From the NCBI RefSeq assembly GCF_900167935.1, contig NZ_FUYL01000011.1:124001-188000 (forward strand): a stretch of DNA of 64,000 bases, read 5' to 3'. A program made the position numbers and the translations under genes. Origin of the DNA: Maribacter arcticus. GTDB taxonomy: Bacteria; Bacteroidota; Bacteroidia; Flavobacteriales; Flavobacteriaceae. The notes under the pieces are model-generated. The model ran no database searches and was not told where the DNA came from. It saw nothing but the letters and a program-made list of their open reading frames with translations. Shown piece after piece: positions 25,712 to 37,357 of this stretch (the first letter of the stretch is position 1; every line of letters begins with the position of its first letter).

Positions 25712-26008
25712 ATGGCAACATTACAACAACAGGCAAAAGGAAAGAAAGATGGAGAGATCAGGTATCTAACTCCATTGAACATTGAGACCAACACTAAAAA
25801 GAAGTATTGTCGTTTTAAAAAGTCCGGTATTAAATACGTAGACTATAAGGATGCAGATTTTTTATTGAAGTTGGTAAACGAGCAAGGTAAATTGTTACCA
25901 CGACGACTTACAGGAACTTCATTGAAGTATCAAAGAAAAGTAGCCCAAGCGGTAAAAAGAGCTCGTCATTTGGCATTAATGCCATATGTTGCTGATTTAT
26001 TAAAATAA
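25712..26008 (+). CDS. rpsR: 30S ribosomal protein S18
   Basis: The 98-residue S18 has the family core [20 protein letters not shown] and [19 protein letters not shown], followed by [14 protein letters not shown]. It pairs with S6 on the platform of the small subunit. The single Cys of the N-terminal core is present, and no extra zinc ligands are seen. Confidence 0.97.
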   Translation: MATLQQQAKGKKDGEIRYLTPLNIETNTKKKYCRFKKSGIKYVDYKDADFLLKLVNEQGKLLPRRLTGTSLKYQRKVAQAVKRARHLALMPYVADLLK

Positions 26009-26021
26009 TAAGAAAAGAATC

Positions 26022-26474
26022 ATGGAGCTTATATTAAAAGAAGACGTACAAAATTTAGGTTTTAAAGACGATGTGGTTAATGTTAAGAACGGATACGGAA
26101 GAAACTTCCTTATTCCTCAAGGCTTAGCTGCAATGGCTACAATATCTGCTAAAAAAGTTTTAGCTGAAAACTTAAAGCAAAGAGCACATAAAGAGAAAAA
26201 AGTTGTTGATGCCGCTAAGAAAACTGAAGAGGGATTAAAAGCTTTAGAATTAAAAATCACTGCTAAGACAGGTGCTGGCGATAAATTATTCGGTTCAGTT
26301 ACTAACGGTGATTTGGCAGAGGCTTTAGCTAAAGATGGTCATGCAATCGATAAAAAATTCATTAGCATTTTAGGTGGTGCTGTTAAAAGAACTGGCCCTT
26401 ACAATGCACAAATCAGATTACACCGTGAGGTTATCGTTGATTTTGGATTTGAAGTTATTGCAGAGCAAAAATAA
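26022..26474 (+). CDS. rplI: 50S ribosomal protein L9
   Basis: The 150-residue L9 starts MELILKEDVQNLGFKDDVVN, followed by VKNGYGRNFLIPQGLA, the N-terminal rRNA-binding domain. A connecting helix and the C-terminal domain (ITAKTGAGDKLFGSVT, ALAKDGHAIDKK) follow. It is the last gene of the S6-S18-L9 operon. Confidence 0.97.
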   Translation: MELILKEDVQNLGFKDDVVNVKNGYGRNFLIPQGLAAMATISAKKVLAENLKQRAHKEKKVVDAAKKTEEGLKALELKITAKTGAGDKLFGSVTNGDLAEALAKDGHAIDKKFISILGGAVKRTGPYNAQIRLHREVIVDFGFEVIAEQK

Positions 26475-26497
26475 TTTTTCAAATTATTAAATATATT

Positions 26498-26528
26498 AGC
26501 CTTTCAGTTTACTGGAGGGCTTTTTTTT
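26498..26528 (+). terminator. terminator of the rpsF-rpsR-rplI operon
   Basis: A GCCTTTCAGT / ACTGGAGGGC stem with two G-T pairs is followed by eight T residues, 24 bases after the rplI stop. Confidence 0.8.
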
Positions 26529-26610
26529 GATTTGTCATGAAATGGATCATTACATTACCAATATTAAATTGGCATCTTGCATTTGATCATTATTAAAAGA
26601 ATATCAACCG

Positions 26611-27087
26611 ATGAAATACACAAGGCTAACAAAAGAACAATTAGAAGAACTACATCAAGAGTTTATTAATTTTTTGGCTACCCAATCTATTACAGGTGAT
26701 GAATGGGAGTCTGTAAAAAGAGATAAGCCAAAAGTAGCGGAAGAAGAATTAGATGTTTTTAGCGATTTGGTTTGGGAAGGCGTTCTGAATAAGGTTTCTT
26801 ATTTAGAGAATATTTCAAGTAGTCAAATGCATATGTTTCATTTAACTGAAAAAGAAATGAAGCTTATTTCTGTAAAAGTGATGAACCCAGATTTAGACTT
26901 AACAACCAAGGTCGGGTTCGAGTGGTTTAAAAAGAATTGGCAATCAGACTTTGTAGAATACTTGACAGCTTCAAAAGCTTATACCGATGATAAAAATGTC
27001 GACAAATTTTTGCTACTTAAACAAGGCGCAGTTATTACTAAAGGAGAATTATACCAGTGGTTCGAAAAGGTAATCGAAACCTCATAG
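26611..27087 (+). CDS. conserved Bacteroidetes protein, DUF6495-like
   Basis: The 158-residue acidic soluble protein (MKYTRLTKEQLEELHQEFIN) has no signal or membrane segment. The sequence is mostly helical, with conserved-looking blocks GDEWESVKRDKP, DLVWEGVLNKVSYLENIS and KKNWQSDFVEYL. I associate it from memory with a flavobacterial family called DUF6495, with moderate certainty. It lies alone between rplI and hisS. Function is unknown. Confidence 0.7.
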   Translation: MKYTRLTKEQLEELHQEFINFLATQSITGDEWESVKRDKPKVAEEELDVFSDLVWEGVLNKVSYLENISSSQMHMFHLTEKEMKLISVKVMNPDLDLTTKVGFEWFKKNWQSDFVEYLTASKAYTDDKNVDKFLLLKQGAVITKGELYQWFEKVIETS

Positions 27088-27119
27088 ATCAATTCGTTGT
27101 TCATATTCTTAATTCCTAA

Positions 27120-27150
27120 TTGTAGTCTTACCTTTTGAAGGCTATATTTG
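27120..27150 (+). promoter_or_regulatory. hisS promoter with both Bacteroidetes elements
   Basis: TTG (27120-27122) and TATATTTG (27143-27150) are separated by 20 bases, as in the TTG-N17-23-TAnnTTTG consensus. The -7 box ends 18 bases before the hisS ATG. It is the best complete promoter match I noticed. Confidence 0.65.
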
Positions 27151-27168
27151 TAGTACAATAAAAAATTA

Positions 27169-28548
27169 ATGGCACAGAAACCATCTATTCCTAAAGGAAC
27201 ACGCGATTTTACACCATCAGAAATTGCAAAGCGTAATTACATTTTTGATACCATCAAGAAAAATTTTCAAACGTATGGTTTCCAACCTATTGAAACTCCT
27301 TCATTTGAGAATTCAGAAACGTTGTTGGGTAAATATGGTGAAGAAGGTGACCGTTTGATTTTTAAAATTCTCAATTCAGGAGATTTTATCAGTAAGGTTG
27401 ATGATGTAACCTATAGTTCTAAAAATTCTACTAGTATAGCCCCTAAAATTACAGAGAAAGCGTTGCGTTATGATTTAACTGTGCCCTTCGCTCGTTATGT
27501 GGTAATGCATCAGAACGAGCTAGATTTCCCATTTAAAAGATATCAGATTCAACCCGTATGGCGTGCAGATAGACCTCAAAAGGGTCGTTTTAGAGAGTTT
27601 TTTCAATGTGATGCAGATGTAGTAGGTTCAGATTCATTGTTGCAAGAGGTCGAATTGATTCAATTATATGATGGAGTATTTTCTGATTTAAAATTAGAAG
27701 GTGCTACCATTAAAATGAATAATAGGAAAATTTTAGCAGGTATAGCTGAAGTTATTGGTGCAAAACATTTGTTAATCGATTTCACGGTAGCCCTAGATAA
27801 GTTAGATAAAATAGGCGAGGATGGTGTTAAAAAGGAAATGTTGGCAAAAGGTATTTCTGAAGAAGCTATCGAAAAAGCAGCGCCTTTATTTGAACCTCAA
27901 GGCAGTAATGTAGATCAGTTAAATCGTTTAGATAACTTATTAAAAGATTCTGAAGAAGGGCAAAAAGGTTTGGAAGAGCTTCGTTTTATTATGGAGACTA
28001 TTTCAACATTAGGTTTGCAATCTGCTAAATTGGCTATAGATGTTACCTTAGCTCGTGGACTTAACTACTATACAGGCGCAATTTTTGAAGTTTCAGCTCC
28101 AGAAGGAGTAGCTATGGGGTCTATTGGCGGCGGCGGTCGTTACGATGATCTTACTGGTATCTTCGGATTAAAAGACGTAAGTGGAGTAGGAATTTCTTTT
28201 GGGTTGGATAGAATCTATCTAGTGCTGGAAGAGTTAAATTTATTTCCTGAGGCTGTCGATAAGTCTTTAGATGTGCTTTGCCTTAACTTTGGGGCTAAAG
28301 AAGCGCTAGTGTCTTTAAAACTGGTAACTGAACTTCGTAAGAGAGGTGTAATGTCAGATTTATATCCTTCTGATGTAAAAATCCAGAAACAATTTAAATA
28401 TGCTAATAATAGAAAGGTGCCTTATGTAATATTGTTAGGTGCTGAAGAATTAGAAAATAACAGTTTTGTGGTGAAATATATGGAGAGTGGTGATCAAATA
28501 ACTTATGCACTCTCTGAAGTAGACAAATTTGTTGCAACCTTAGCGTAA
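27169..28548 (+). CDS. hisS: histidine-tRNA ligase
   Basis: The 459-residue class II synthetase begins with KPSIPKGTRDFTPSE. Motif 2 is seen in GRFREFFQCDAD near residue 140, the histidine motifs as LARGLNYYTGAIFEV near 292-306 and motif 3 as GSIGGGGRYDDL near 318. An anticodon-binding domain starts near 362 (LDVLCLNFGAKEA). Length is usual for Bacteroidetes. The 3' end overlaps the convergent Nudix gene by nine bases. Confidence 0.96.
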   Translation: MAQKPSIPKGTRDFTPSEIAKRNYIFDTIKKNFQTYGFQPIETPSFENSETLLGKYGEEGDRLIFKILNSGDFISKVDDVTYSSKNSTSIAPKITEKALRYDLTVPFARYVVMHQNELDFPFKRYQIQPVWRADRPQKGRFREFFQCDADVVGSDSLLQEVELIQLYDGVFSDLKLEGATIKMNNRKILAGIAEVIGAKHLLIDFTVALDKLDKIGEDGVKKEMLAKGISEEAIEKAAPLFEPQGSNVDQLNRLDNLLKDSEEGQKGLEELRFIMETISTLGLQSAKLAIDVTLARGLNYYTGAIFEVSAPEGVAMGSIGGGGRYDDLTGIFGLKDVSGVGISFGLDRIYLVLEELNLFPEAVDKSLDVLCLNFGAKEALVSLKLVTELRKRGVMSDLYPSDVKIQKQFKYANNRKVPYVILLGAEELENNSFVVKYMESGDQITYALSEVDKFVATLA

Positions 28549-29088
28549 TTGTCTGATTTCATTTAAAATTTTAGTGTAATATTCTATTGAATGTGGCACG
28601 TATTGTTTGGCTAACACCTTATCATTTAATTCTTGTTCAAATTGATTGTTCGAAATTAATTTAAGGTCATCTATTTCACTTTTTTGTCTGATAAGTTTTT
28701 CCATGGGTATCTTTAGTCTAGACAAAAACGTATGATGAAACTCACAATCAATGAGTTCTTCAGAATGTTTTTGAATGGATTTAAATACACCAATTTTCTT
28801 CAGTTCTATACCCGTAATAGCTAAACCAATTTCTTCTTGTACTTCCCTAATTGCCGAATCTATAATTGATTCTCCAGAACCAATATGGCCAGCAACAGAG
28901 ACATCCCACAAACCAGGATGAGTATCTTTATTAGTAGTTCGTTTTTGTATAAGTAGTTTTCCGTCTTCTGTATAAAACCATATATGAACCGTTGCATGAA
29001 AGAGTCCCTTTTTATGGGCTTTAGATTTCATTGCAGTTTTTCCTAACGGTACTCCATCAGCATTTAAAATATCAATAAGCTCGTCCAT
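28540..29088 (-). CDS. Nudix hydrolase (IDI/YfcD-like)
   Basis: The 182-residue product has an intact Nudix box, GHIGSGE then REVQEEIGL (GX5EX7REUXEEXGU), near residues 67-89. The N-terminal MDELIDILNADG.PLG and HATVHIWFY resemble the isopentenyl-diphosphate isomerase-like group of Nudix enzymes (YfcD type) rather than MutT. The substrate is unknown. The M42 peptidase upstream has its own terminator, so this gene needs its own promoter. Confidence 0.88.
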   Translation of the reverse strand: MDELIDILNADGVPLGKTAMKSKAHKKGLFHATVHIWFYTEDGKLLIQKRTTNKDTHPGLWDVSVAGHIGSGESIIDSAIREVQEEIGLAITGIELKKIGVFKSIQKHSEELIDCEFHHTFLSRLKIPMEKLIRQKSEIDDLKLISNNQFEQELNDKVLAKQYVPHSIEYYTKILNEIRQLR

Positions 29089-29093
29089 AGCAC

Positions 29094-29124
29094 TAAAAAA
29101 TAATCCCTCCGAAAAATTGGAGGG
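29094..29124 (-). terminator. terminator of the M42 peptidase gene
   Basis: On the minus strand a CCCTCC / GGAGGG stem with an eight-base loop is followed by ATTATTTTTT, directly after the peptidase stop. Confidence 0.72.
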
Positions 29125-29135
29125 ACTGTTATAAT

Positions 29136-30227
29136 TTAATCGAAATAACTGAAGGTTTCCCCTTCTTTAATCGTTAGGAGTGTCTCATATATTAATCGAA
29201 TAACATTCTCAACATCATCTTTATGAACCATTTCAACAGTAGTATGCATATAACGCAAAGGCAAAGAAATCAATGCCGAAGCAACTCCGCCATTACTATA
29301 CGCGAAAGCATCGGTATCTGTACCGGTAGCTCTTGATGCCGCCATACGTTGAAAAGGAATTTTATTCTCTTCAGCTGTTTCTAATATACGTTCACGTAAT
29401 TTGTTTTGTACAGCAGGGGCATAAGAAATTACAGGTCCAGCCCCAATTTCAGTATGTCCTTGTGTTTTTTTCTCAATCATTGGTGTCGTCGTATCATGAC
29501 AAACATCAGTAATGATAGCAACATTTGGCTTAATGGTTTGGGTAATCATTTCAGCACCACGAAGACCAATTTCCTCTTGAACAGAATTGGTAATATAAAG
29601 TCCGAAAGGTAATTTTATTTTATTCTCATGTAATAAACGCGCAACCTCAGCAATCATGAATCCACCGGCACGGTTGTCTATAGCTCTACAAACGAATTTA
29701 TCTTTATTTAAAACCTGAAATGTATCTGGGTAGGTGATAACACAGCCAACATGAACCCCCATCTTTTCAACTTCAGCTTTATCCTTAGCACCTATATCGA
29801 TAGTAATATTATCTAGTTTAGGGGCTAATTCTTCTTTTTCTCCTTTACGAGTATGGATTGCTGGCCAGCCAAATACTCCTTTTACAATTCCTTTTTTCGT
29901 GTGGATATTTACCCACTTAGAAGGCGCTATTTGATGGTCGCTACCACCATTACGTATCACATAAATCAATCCATTGTCTGTTATATAGTTAACATACCAT
30001 GAAATTTCATCAGAATGCCCTTCAATAACAACTTTATATTTTGCATCAGGATTTATTACACCAACTGCAGTACCATAAGTATCTGTAATAAAAGTGTCTA
30101 CATATGGTTTTAGGTAGTCCATCCACAATTTTTGTCCTTCCAATTCATAACCGGTAGGAGCAGCATTATTCAAGTATTTTTCTAAAAAGTCTAGAGACTT
30201 TTTAGTAATAATTTTTTTATCAGCCAT
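29136..30227 (-). CDS. M42-family metallo-aminopeptidase
   Basis: The 363-residue product is a dinuclear zinc peptidase. Metal and catalytic residues are visible in VIEGHSDEISWYV (His and Asp), CRAIDNRAGGFM (bridging Asp), VQEEIGLRGA (Glu pair), ITDVCHDTT (Asp) and the C-terminal MHTTVEMVHKDD (His). These enzymes form large tetrahedral assemblies that trim peptides in the cytoplasm. I start at the ATG at 30227 (MADKKIITKK). The ten-codon extension upstream is not family-like. Confidence 0.93.
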   Translation of the reverse strand: MADKKIITKKSLDFLEKYLNNAAPTGYELEGQKLWMDYLKPYVDTFITDTYGTAVGVINPDAKYKVVIEGHSDEISWYVNYITDNGLIYVIRNGGSDHQIAPSKWVNIHTKKGIVKGVFGWPAIHTRKGEKEELAPKLDNITIDIGAKDKAEVEKMGVHVGCVITYPDTFQVLNKDKFVCRAIDNRAGGFMIAEVARLLHENKIKLPFGLYITNSVQEEIGLRGAEMITQTIKPNVAIITDVCHDTTTPMIEKKTQGHTEIGAGPVISYAPAVQNKLRERILETAEENKIPFQRMAASRATGTDTDAFAYSNGGVASALISLPLRYMHTTVEMVHKDDVENVIRLIYETLLTIKEGETFSYFD

Positions 30228-30331
30228 CAATGTAATTTTAAGATACAAACTTAACAATATTAGCGTTGTATTAATAATAACCTTTTATAATTATCGTTAA
30301 TTTTGGCAAGACATTTGCTTAACCTATATTA

Positions 30332-31021
30332 ATGAAATATAACTATTTACTCATTTTTTTATTCTTGACTAGTTATTCTATTTGTGCTCAGATAGAAGAA
30401 CAGGAATTGGATTCTGTATCGGAGAAAATGATAATTATTTCTGGTGATTCTTTACTACAGAATTCTATTGCATTAGAAGAAGCTTATGTTTTTGGAAAGC
30501 TAAAGTTTTCATCTTATGATGATAAATTAAGGTACTACATATTACGTAGAAAGACAGAAAAAGTATATCCGTACGCAAAATTGGCCGCAGAAAGGTTGGT
30601 AGAACTTAATGATAGTCTTGCCGACATTACGAACAATAGGAAAAGAAAGAAGTATACAAAAAAGATACACAAGTATATTGAAGAAGAATTTTCAGAAGAA
30701 TTAAAAAAACTTACACGTACAGAAGGTCAAATATTGGTAAAACTAATTTACCGACAAACAGGTACTACTGCATTTGATTTGGTAAAGGACCTTCGTAATG
30801 GTTGGCGTGCCTTTTGGTATAATACAACAGCCAAATTCTTTAAGATTAGTATTAAGGAAGAATTTCACCCAGATGTGATTGAAGAAGATTATTTAATTGA
30901 AGATATTCTTCAACGTGCATTTTCAAATGGTAAATTAGACCGACAGGCGACGGTATTAGACTATGACTATGATAAATTGTATAATAAGTGGAAGAAAACT
31001 ACAAAAATACCTAAAAACTAA
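30332..31021 (+). CDS. DUF4294 secreted protein
   Basis: The 229-residue product has a signal peptide (KYNYLLIFLFLTSYSICAQ). The DUF4294 domain runs from about residue 65: YYILRRKTEKVYPYAKLAAE, TRTEGQILVKLIYRQTG, and GWRAFWYNTTAKFF. It is a Bacteroidetes envelope protein of unknown role. It is divergent from the M42 peptidase, sharing about 100 bases of upstream space, and its end overlaps the next convergent gene by four bases. Confidence 0.88.
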   Translation: MKYNYLLIFLFLTSYSICAQIEEQELDSVSEKMIIISGDSLLQNSIALEEAYVFGKLKFSSYDDKLRYYILRRKTEKVYPYAKLAAERLVELNDSLADITNNRKRKKYTKKIHKYIEEEFSEELKKLTRTEGQILVKLIYRQTGTTAFDLVKDLRNGWRAFWYNTTAKFFKISIKEEFHPDVIEEDYLIEDILQRAFSNGKLDRQATVLDYDYDKLYNKWKKTTKIPKN

Positions 31022-31257
31022 TTCGATTTAGTTTTAACCCCGAACACAGAATTTACAATAGTTTTTATTCCCTTGAATCCCATGAAAATGGCATATGAGG
31101 CTAATATAATTCCGAGAATGCATACTGGCCAAAATAGAAAATGCTCTTGATTTTTAAATGCTTGCCATAGTACTAATGGAGCTGTAAACATTAAAACTAC
31201 AGTAATTCCCAAACGTTTTAGCCCAGTTACGAGCATATCTTTATCAGTTCTTCTCAT
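31018..31257 (-). CDS. small two-helix membrane protein (DUF6095-like)
   Basis: The 79-residue protein has two membrane helices (about residues 15-33 and 42-62) and positively charged ends (MRRTDKDMLVTGLKRLG). From memory it fits a flavobacterial family named DUF6095. It overlaps the end of the DUF4249 gene by 14 bases, so it is the last gene of the TonB receptor operon. Function is unknown. Confidence 0.72.
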   Translation of the reverse strand: MRRTDKDMLVTGLKRLGITVVLMFTAPLVLWQAFKNQEHFLFWPVCILGIILASYAIFMGFKGIKTIVNSVFGVKTKSN

Positions 31258-32161
31258 TATCTATGACTATACTTTTTTTATATTCTTGAACTATGGCAAA
31301 ATAACCTAGGGCAAAATTAGCGTTACGTGAAACATTGTCTGATACTTCGGAATTATCAATACCAGTAATATTGGTGATATTTCCTCTAACGGTGGCAGCG
31401 GGAGTTTGAAAAGGCCCTTGGTCTCCACCGGATTGCACTATTATTTGATTCATATAATTGTAGAACGATTCATCTGCACCAAAAAGGCCTATGTTAATGG
31501 TTCTGTCTGTATCCAATTTCAAATCTGAATCATAAAAATAAGAAAACACAAAAGTTTGACCTTGGTAGAATTCATCTTCAGTAACCAAATACTCGTTAAA
31601 ATCAAAATCTAAAATATAAAAATCGTCACGCTCGCCATTATCCGTAAATGTGACGATAACTTCAGTTTCATCACCAGAAAATAAAGTTTGGTCTCCTTGT
31701 TCTAAGGATTCTATAGGAACTGATTTTACATAGGTAGTTGTGGCGAAATAGCGTTCTTCACTTGTTGTAAGAAGTAATTGAAAAACATCACCTTCATTTA
31801 TATTACTTACCCTAATTCTTTGGTCACTATCAAATGTTGGGTCTGGCACCCATTTACCGCTCCCAGGTTCAAGTTCTGCTAAATTGGAAATACCGCCACC
31901 TTCTAAGATTTCTGGAGCATCAGGGTTAGGTGTACCGTAATAGATAACAGCACTTTCTAAAGAAACAATGCTGTTGCTTTCAAAAAAAGAACTACTTTCT
32001 GACACCACAATTTCAATAGGTAAATACTCTTGAGTTTCATCTACCCGTATGACGCCATTGACAATAAGCCTAGAATCGTCATTAGGCAGTTCCAAATCAA
32101 TTACATCTTCACAGGAAACAGTAAAAAATAGGGTTGATAATATTAATATAAAACGTGTCAT
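31244..32161 (-). CDS. DUF4249 lipoprotein, TonB receptor partner
   Basis: The 305-residue product has a lipoprotein signal (MTRFILILSTLFFTVSC) then EDVIDLELPNDDSRLIVNG, the standard DUF4249 opening. A beta-rich body follows, with VPIESLEQGDQTLFSGDETE and the C-terminal GYFAIVQE. These proteins sit on the outer membrane and are found beside TonB-dependent receptors, as here (three bases after the receptor stop). They may act as ligand-binding or lid subunits, by analogy with SusD, but that is not shown. Confidence 0.9.
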   Translation of the reverse strand: MTRFILILSTLFFTVSCEDVIDLELPNDDSRLIVNGVIRVDETQEYLPIEIVVSESSSFFESNSIVSLESAVIYYGTPNPDAPEILEGGGISNLAELEPGSGKWVPDPTFDSDQRIRVSNINEGDVFQLLLTTSEERYFATTTYVKSVPIESLEQGDQTLFSGDETEVIVTFTDNGERDDFYILDFDFNEYLVTEDEFYQGQTFVFSYFYDSDLKLDTDRTINIGLFGADESFYNYMNQIIVQSGGDQGPFQTPAATVRGNITNITGIDNSEVSDNVSRNANFALGYFAIVQEYKKSIVIDNEKN

Positions 32162-32164
32162 CGA

Positions 32165-34567
32165 TTAAAGTTTAAAATTATAGGTTACCGCAGGTACAAT
32201 ACCAAAAATAGAAGTTCTAACCGCTTCATTTGCACCAGTATCATCATTACGTCGAAAACTAATTGAGGCAGCATTTCGCCTGTTATATACATTGTATAAG
32301 CTAAATACCCATTCACCTTTAATTTTTCTATTGGTATTCTTTCTTGGAGTTAGCGTAGCAGATAGATCAAGTCGATTATAAGCAGGTAGTCTTTGCGTAT
32401 TGCGTAGTCCGTAATACGGGACTGTTAAACCCTGAAATTCAAATTGACCGATTGGGTAATTGGTAGGTTGACCAGTTTGATAGGTGAAATTACTACTGAA
32501 ACTCCATTTGTCATTTAAATCATAACTTAAGAACATAGAAATGTCGTGAGTTTTATCATACGGAGTGTTGTACCAGTTTCCGAAATTAATTCCAGATTCG
32601 ATATTGTTACGACCATTATCTGAAAATGGAGCTCTACCAGGTGTGCGTTGCTCTGATTTAGATAGGGTATATGCAAGCCAGCCTTGAAGTTTACCTTCAT
32701 TCTTTCGCAGTAAAAATTCTAATCCGTATGCTCGAGCTTCGCCATTTAGAATTACTTGCTCAATAGCATTATTTGCAATTAAGTTGGCCCCATCTATGTA
32801 ATCAATTCTATTTTGAACATTTTTATAGAAAACCTCACTCTCTACAGAATAATCACCGTCTTTAATATTTTTAAAATATCCGAAGGCGTATTGATCTAGC
32901 AGTTGTGGTTTTGTAAACGGCCCACTCGGTGTCCAAACATCTAATGGAGTAGGGGAACTAGTGTTAGATAAGAGATGAAGGTATTGAGCTAGTCTTGTAT
33001 AGCTTGCTTTAATTGAACTAGATTCGTTTAAGGTATAGGATAATGACGCTCTAGGTTCAAAATTGCTGAAAGTTGATAAAGTGGTTCCTCTACCAGGGTT
33101 TATAACATCAATTGGTTCTGCTTCCTGATAAATGAGTAGTAAAGGATCGAATTCAACAGGATTATTATTTGCGTAAACATTAAGTTCATCTTGACCTAAA
33201 CGCATGAAGTGACTGAAACGTAAACCGTAACCAAGACTTAAATTTTCTGTTACTCTATGTTCTACATCTACATATGCAGCAAATTCATTAGCGTATTTTT
33301 GAATTAGCTGTTCTTCGACAATTCCCGATTCAGCATTACTAGGTTCAATTTTACCAGGATTGAATTGATAATAAACATTATTTAGGCCGTAATTTATTTG
33401 TAGCTTATCATTCATATAATGTTTAAGATCATATTTTACATTGAAATTACGAATACCTGAATTCCAATTAAAACCAACAAAATCAAGCTTTAAGCCATAA
33501 TAGTAATCTGAATAAATAAGCGATAGATTGGAGAATAATTTATCTGAGAATAAATGGTTCCATCTAAAATTACCCACTGCATTTCCGTAAGTGTTTACAA
33601 AACTATCATTTATGCCAAATACATCTCTACCGAAGTAACCAGATAGAAATATGTTGTTCTTGTCGTCTAATCTATAATTAAGTTTGGTATTTAAATCGTA
33701 GAAATAGGCGGTGTTGTCAAGATCGAATAAGGGTAAGAAAAGATGTGCATAAGATGCTCTACCACCAATCAAAAAAGCTGCTTTATCTTTTTTAATAGGG
33801 CCTTCAATTAAAAGCCTGCTGGCAACTGCACCAATACCACCATTCATTTTAAACTTCTTACTATTTCCTTCTTTTTGAAAAATATCTAGAACAGAGGAAA
33901 CTCTACCACCATATCGAGCAGGAATGCCACCTTTATATAGTTTGATATCTTTAATTGCATCAGGATTGAATACCGAAAAGAAGCCGAATAAGTGAGATGA
34001 GTTGAAAATTATTGCTTCATCTAAAAGGATAAGGTTTTGGTCTACGGCACCCCCTCGAACATTAAAACCTGAAGCACCTTCACCAGCATTTGTTACGCCG
34101 GGTAAAAGTAAGATGGACTTAATTATGTCGGCCTCTCCAAGAATTACAGGTATTTTTTTGATGGTACCTATAGAGAGGGTGTTTACACTCATTTGTGGTT
34201 TTCGAATATCCATCTTTTCCACATTTTCTGTAACTACTACCTCTTCTAGCTGTTCAGCTTCTTCTTCAAGTAAATAATCTATTCGTCTATTTTCGTTTAG
34301 TTTTATTTCTTGCAGAACATCTTTGAAGCCTATGTAGCTAATTAAAACTGAATAAGTACCTTCTGGTAAGGTGATGGAATAAAAACCATACTCATTAGTT
34401 GTTACACCAGTTTTTAATTCTGGTATTGCAATTGTTACACCAATAAGTGTCTCATTACTACTATTCTCAGATATGGTACCACTTAAAGTGAATTTTTCTT
34501 GACCTAATGAAATTGAGGAATAGCAAAGTAGGGTGACAAGAATAAGTTGTAGGTATCCTTTCATCAA
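32165..34567 (-). CDS. TonB-dependent outer-membrane receptor
   Basis: The 800-residue product has a signal peptide (MKGYLQLILVTLLCYSSIS), a CarboxypepD_reg-like domain (residues 28-105, SGTISENSSNETLIGVTI), a plug (about 125-235, NVRGGAVDQNLILLDE and GGIPARYGGRVSSVLDI) and a beta-barrel ending VPAVTYNFKL. It should import a ligand through the outer membrane using TonB energy. The substrate cannot be inferred. With DUF4249 and a small membrane protein it forms a three-gene operon, and no SusD homologue is present. Confidence 0.93.
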   Translation of the reverse strand: MMKGYLQLILVTLLCYSSISLGQEKFTLSGTISENSSNETLIGVTIAIPELKTGVTTNEYGFYSITLPEGTYSVLISYIGFKDVLQEIKLNENRRIDYLLEEEAEQLEEVVVTENVEKMDIRKPQMSVNTLSIGTIKKIPVILGEADIIKSILLLPGVTNAGEGASGFNVRGGAVDQNLILLDEAIIFNSSHLFGFFSVFNPDAIKDIKLYKGGIPARYGGRVSSVLDIFQKEGNSKKFKMNGGIGAVASRLLIEGPIKKDKAAFLIGGRASYAHLFLPLFDLDNTAYFYDLNTKLNYRLDDKNNIFLSGYFGRDVFGINDSFVNTYGNAVGNFRWNHLFSDKLFSNLSLIYSDYYYGLKLDFVGFNWNSGIRNFNVKYDLKHYMNDKLQINYGLNNVYYQFNPGKIEPSNAESGIVEEQLIQKYANEFAAYVDVEHRVTENLSLGYGLRFSHFMRLGQDELNVYANNNPVEFDPLLLIYQEAEPIDVINPGRGTTLSTFSNFEPRASLSYTLNESSSIKASYTRLAQYLHLLSNTSSPTPLDVWTPSGPFTKPQLLDQYAFGYFKNIKDGDYSVESEVFYKNVQNRIDYIDGANLIANNAIEQVILNGEARAYGLEFLLRKNEGKLQGWLAYTLSKSEQRTPGRAPFSDNGRNNIESGINFGNWYNTPYDKTHDISMFLSYDLNDKWSFSSNFTYQTGQPTNYPIGQFEFQGLTVPYYGLRNTQRLPAYNRLDLSATLTPRKNTNRKIKGEWVFSLYNVYNRRNAASISFRRNDDTGANEAVRTSIFGIVPAVTYNFKL

Positions 34568-34626
34568 TTTTTTTAGTAAAAATAGTCAGAAATCGGCAAC
34601 CCTCCTAAAAGTTAATGTTGTTCCAA

Positions 34627-34662
34627 AAAAAATACCCTCAATTAGTATTGAGGGTATTTTAA
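34627..34662 (-). terminator. terminator of isocitrate dehydrogenase gene
   Basis: Near-perfect arms AATACCCTCAAT and ATTGAGGGTATT with a four-base loop lie between the icd stop and the TonB receptor start on the minus strand. Confidence 0.85.
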
Positions 34663-34676
34663 TTTAAACGTTGTAA

Positions 34677-36905
<2,229 letters not shown>

Positions 36906-36920
36906 TTAATTTAAGCGGAA

Positions 36921-36928
36921 CAAAGATA
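36921..36928 (-). promoter_or_regulatory. -7 box of icd
   Basis: The minus strand reads TATCTTTG, matching TAnnTTTG, 27 bases before the icd ATG. No TTG was seen at the expected distance. Confidence 0.45.
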
Positions 36929-37000
36929 CAATTTTCTATAGGCTAAAAAGACAGGAATTGCCCTAATATTTCAGGCTGGCGTGAAGATTTGTTAAATAAC

Positions 37001-37040
37001 AAAAGCCATATCAATGTACGCATACAATGATATGGCTTTT
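37001..37040. terminator. strong hairpin with no assigned gene
   Basis: Arms AAAAGCCATATCA (37001-37013) and TGATATGGCTTTT (37028-37040) pair fully. Inside, TGTA-CGCA-TACA extends the stem beyond one A-A mismatch, giving 17 pairs. Both flanks have T runs. No annotated gene ends here: icd points away and rplS has its own terminator. Confidence 0.65.
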
Positions 37041-37357
37041 TAGAAAAAGTTTACGGACAGTTTGTTTTAATTTTTCATTAAAACGGCAACCCTTGATTGC
37101 ACCCGCTTCACTAATTCAACGTTTAAAATGTTTTTGAAATTTAAACATGGGGTCTAAACTTTAATCAACATTTCTTTTTCGTTATTTTAATTAATCACTA
37201 AAAACTAAAATATAGAATTTAGATACTTAATAAATCATTAAATATAAAAGCGACAGCCTTTATCTAAAATATTCACCCCTAAAAGGTTCAATAACAATAC
37301 AAAGAACGCAAACTTCGTAATGACTCTAAATTGGATGCCTTGTCGTTTCCAAATTGT

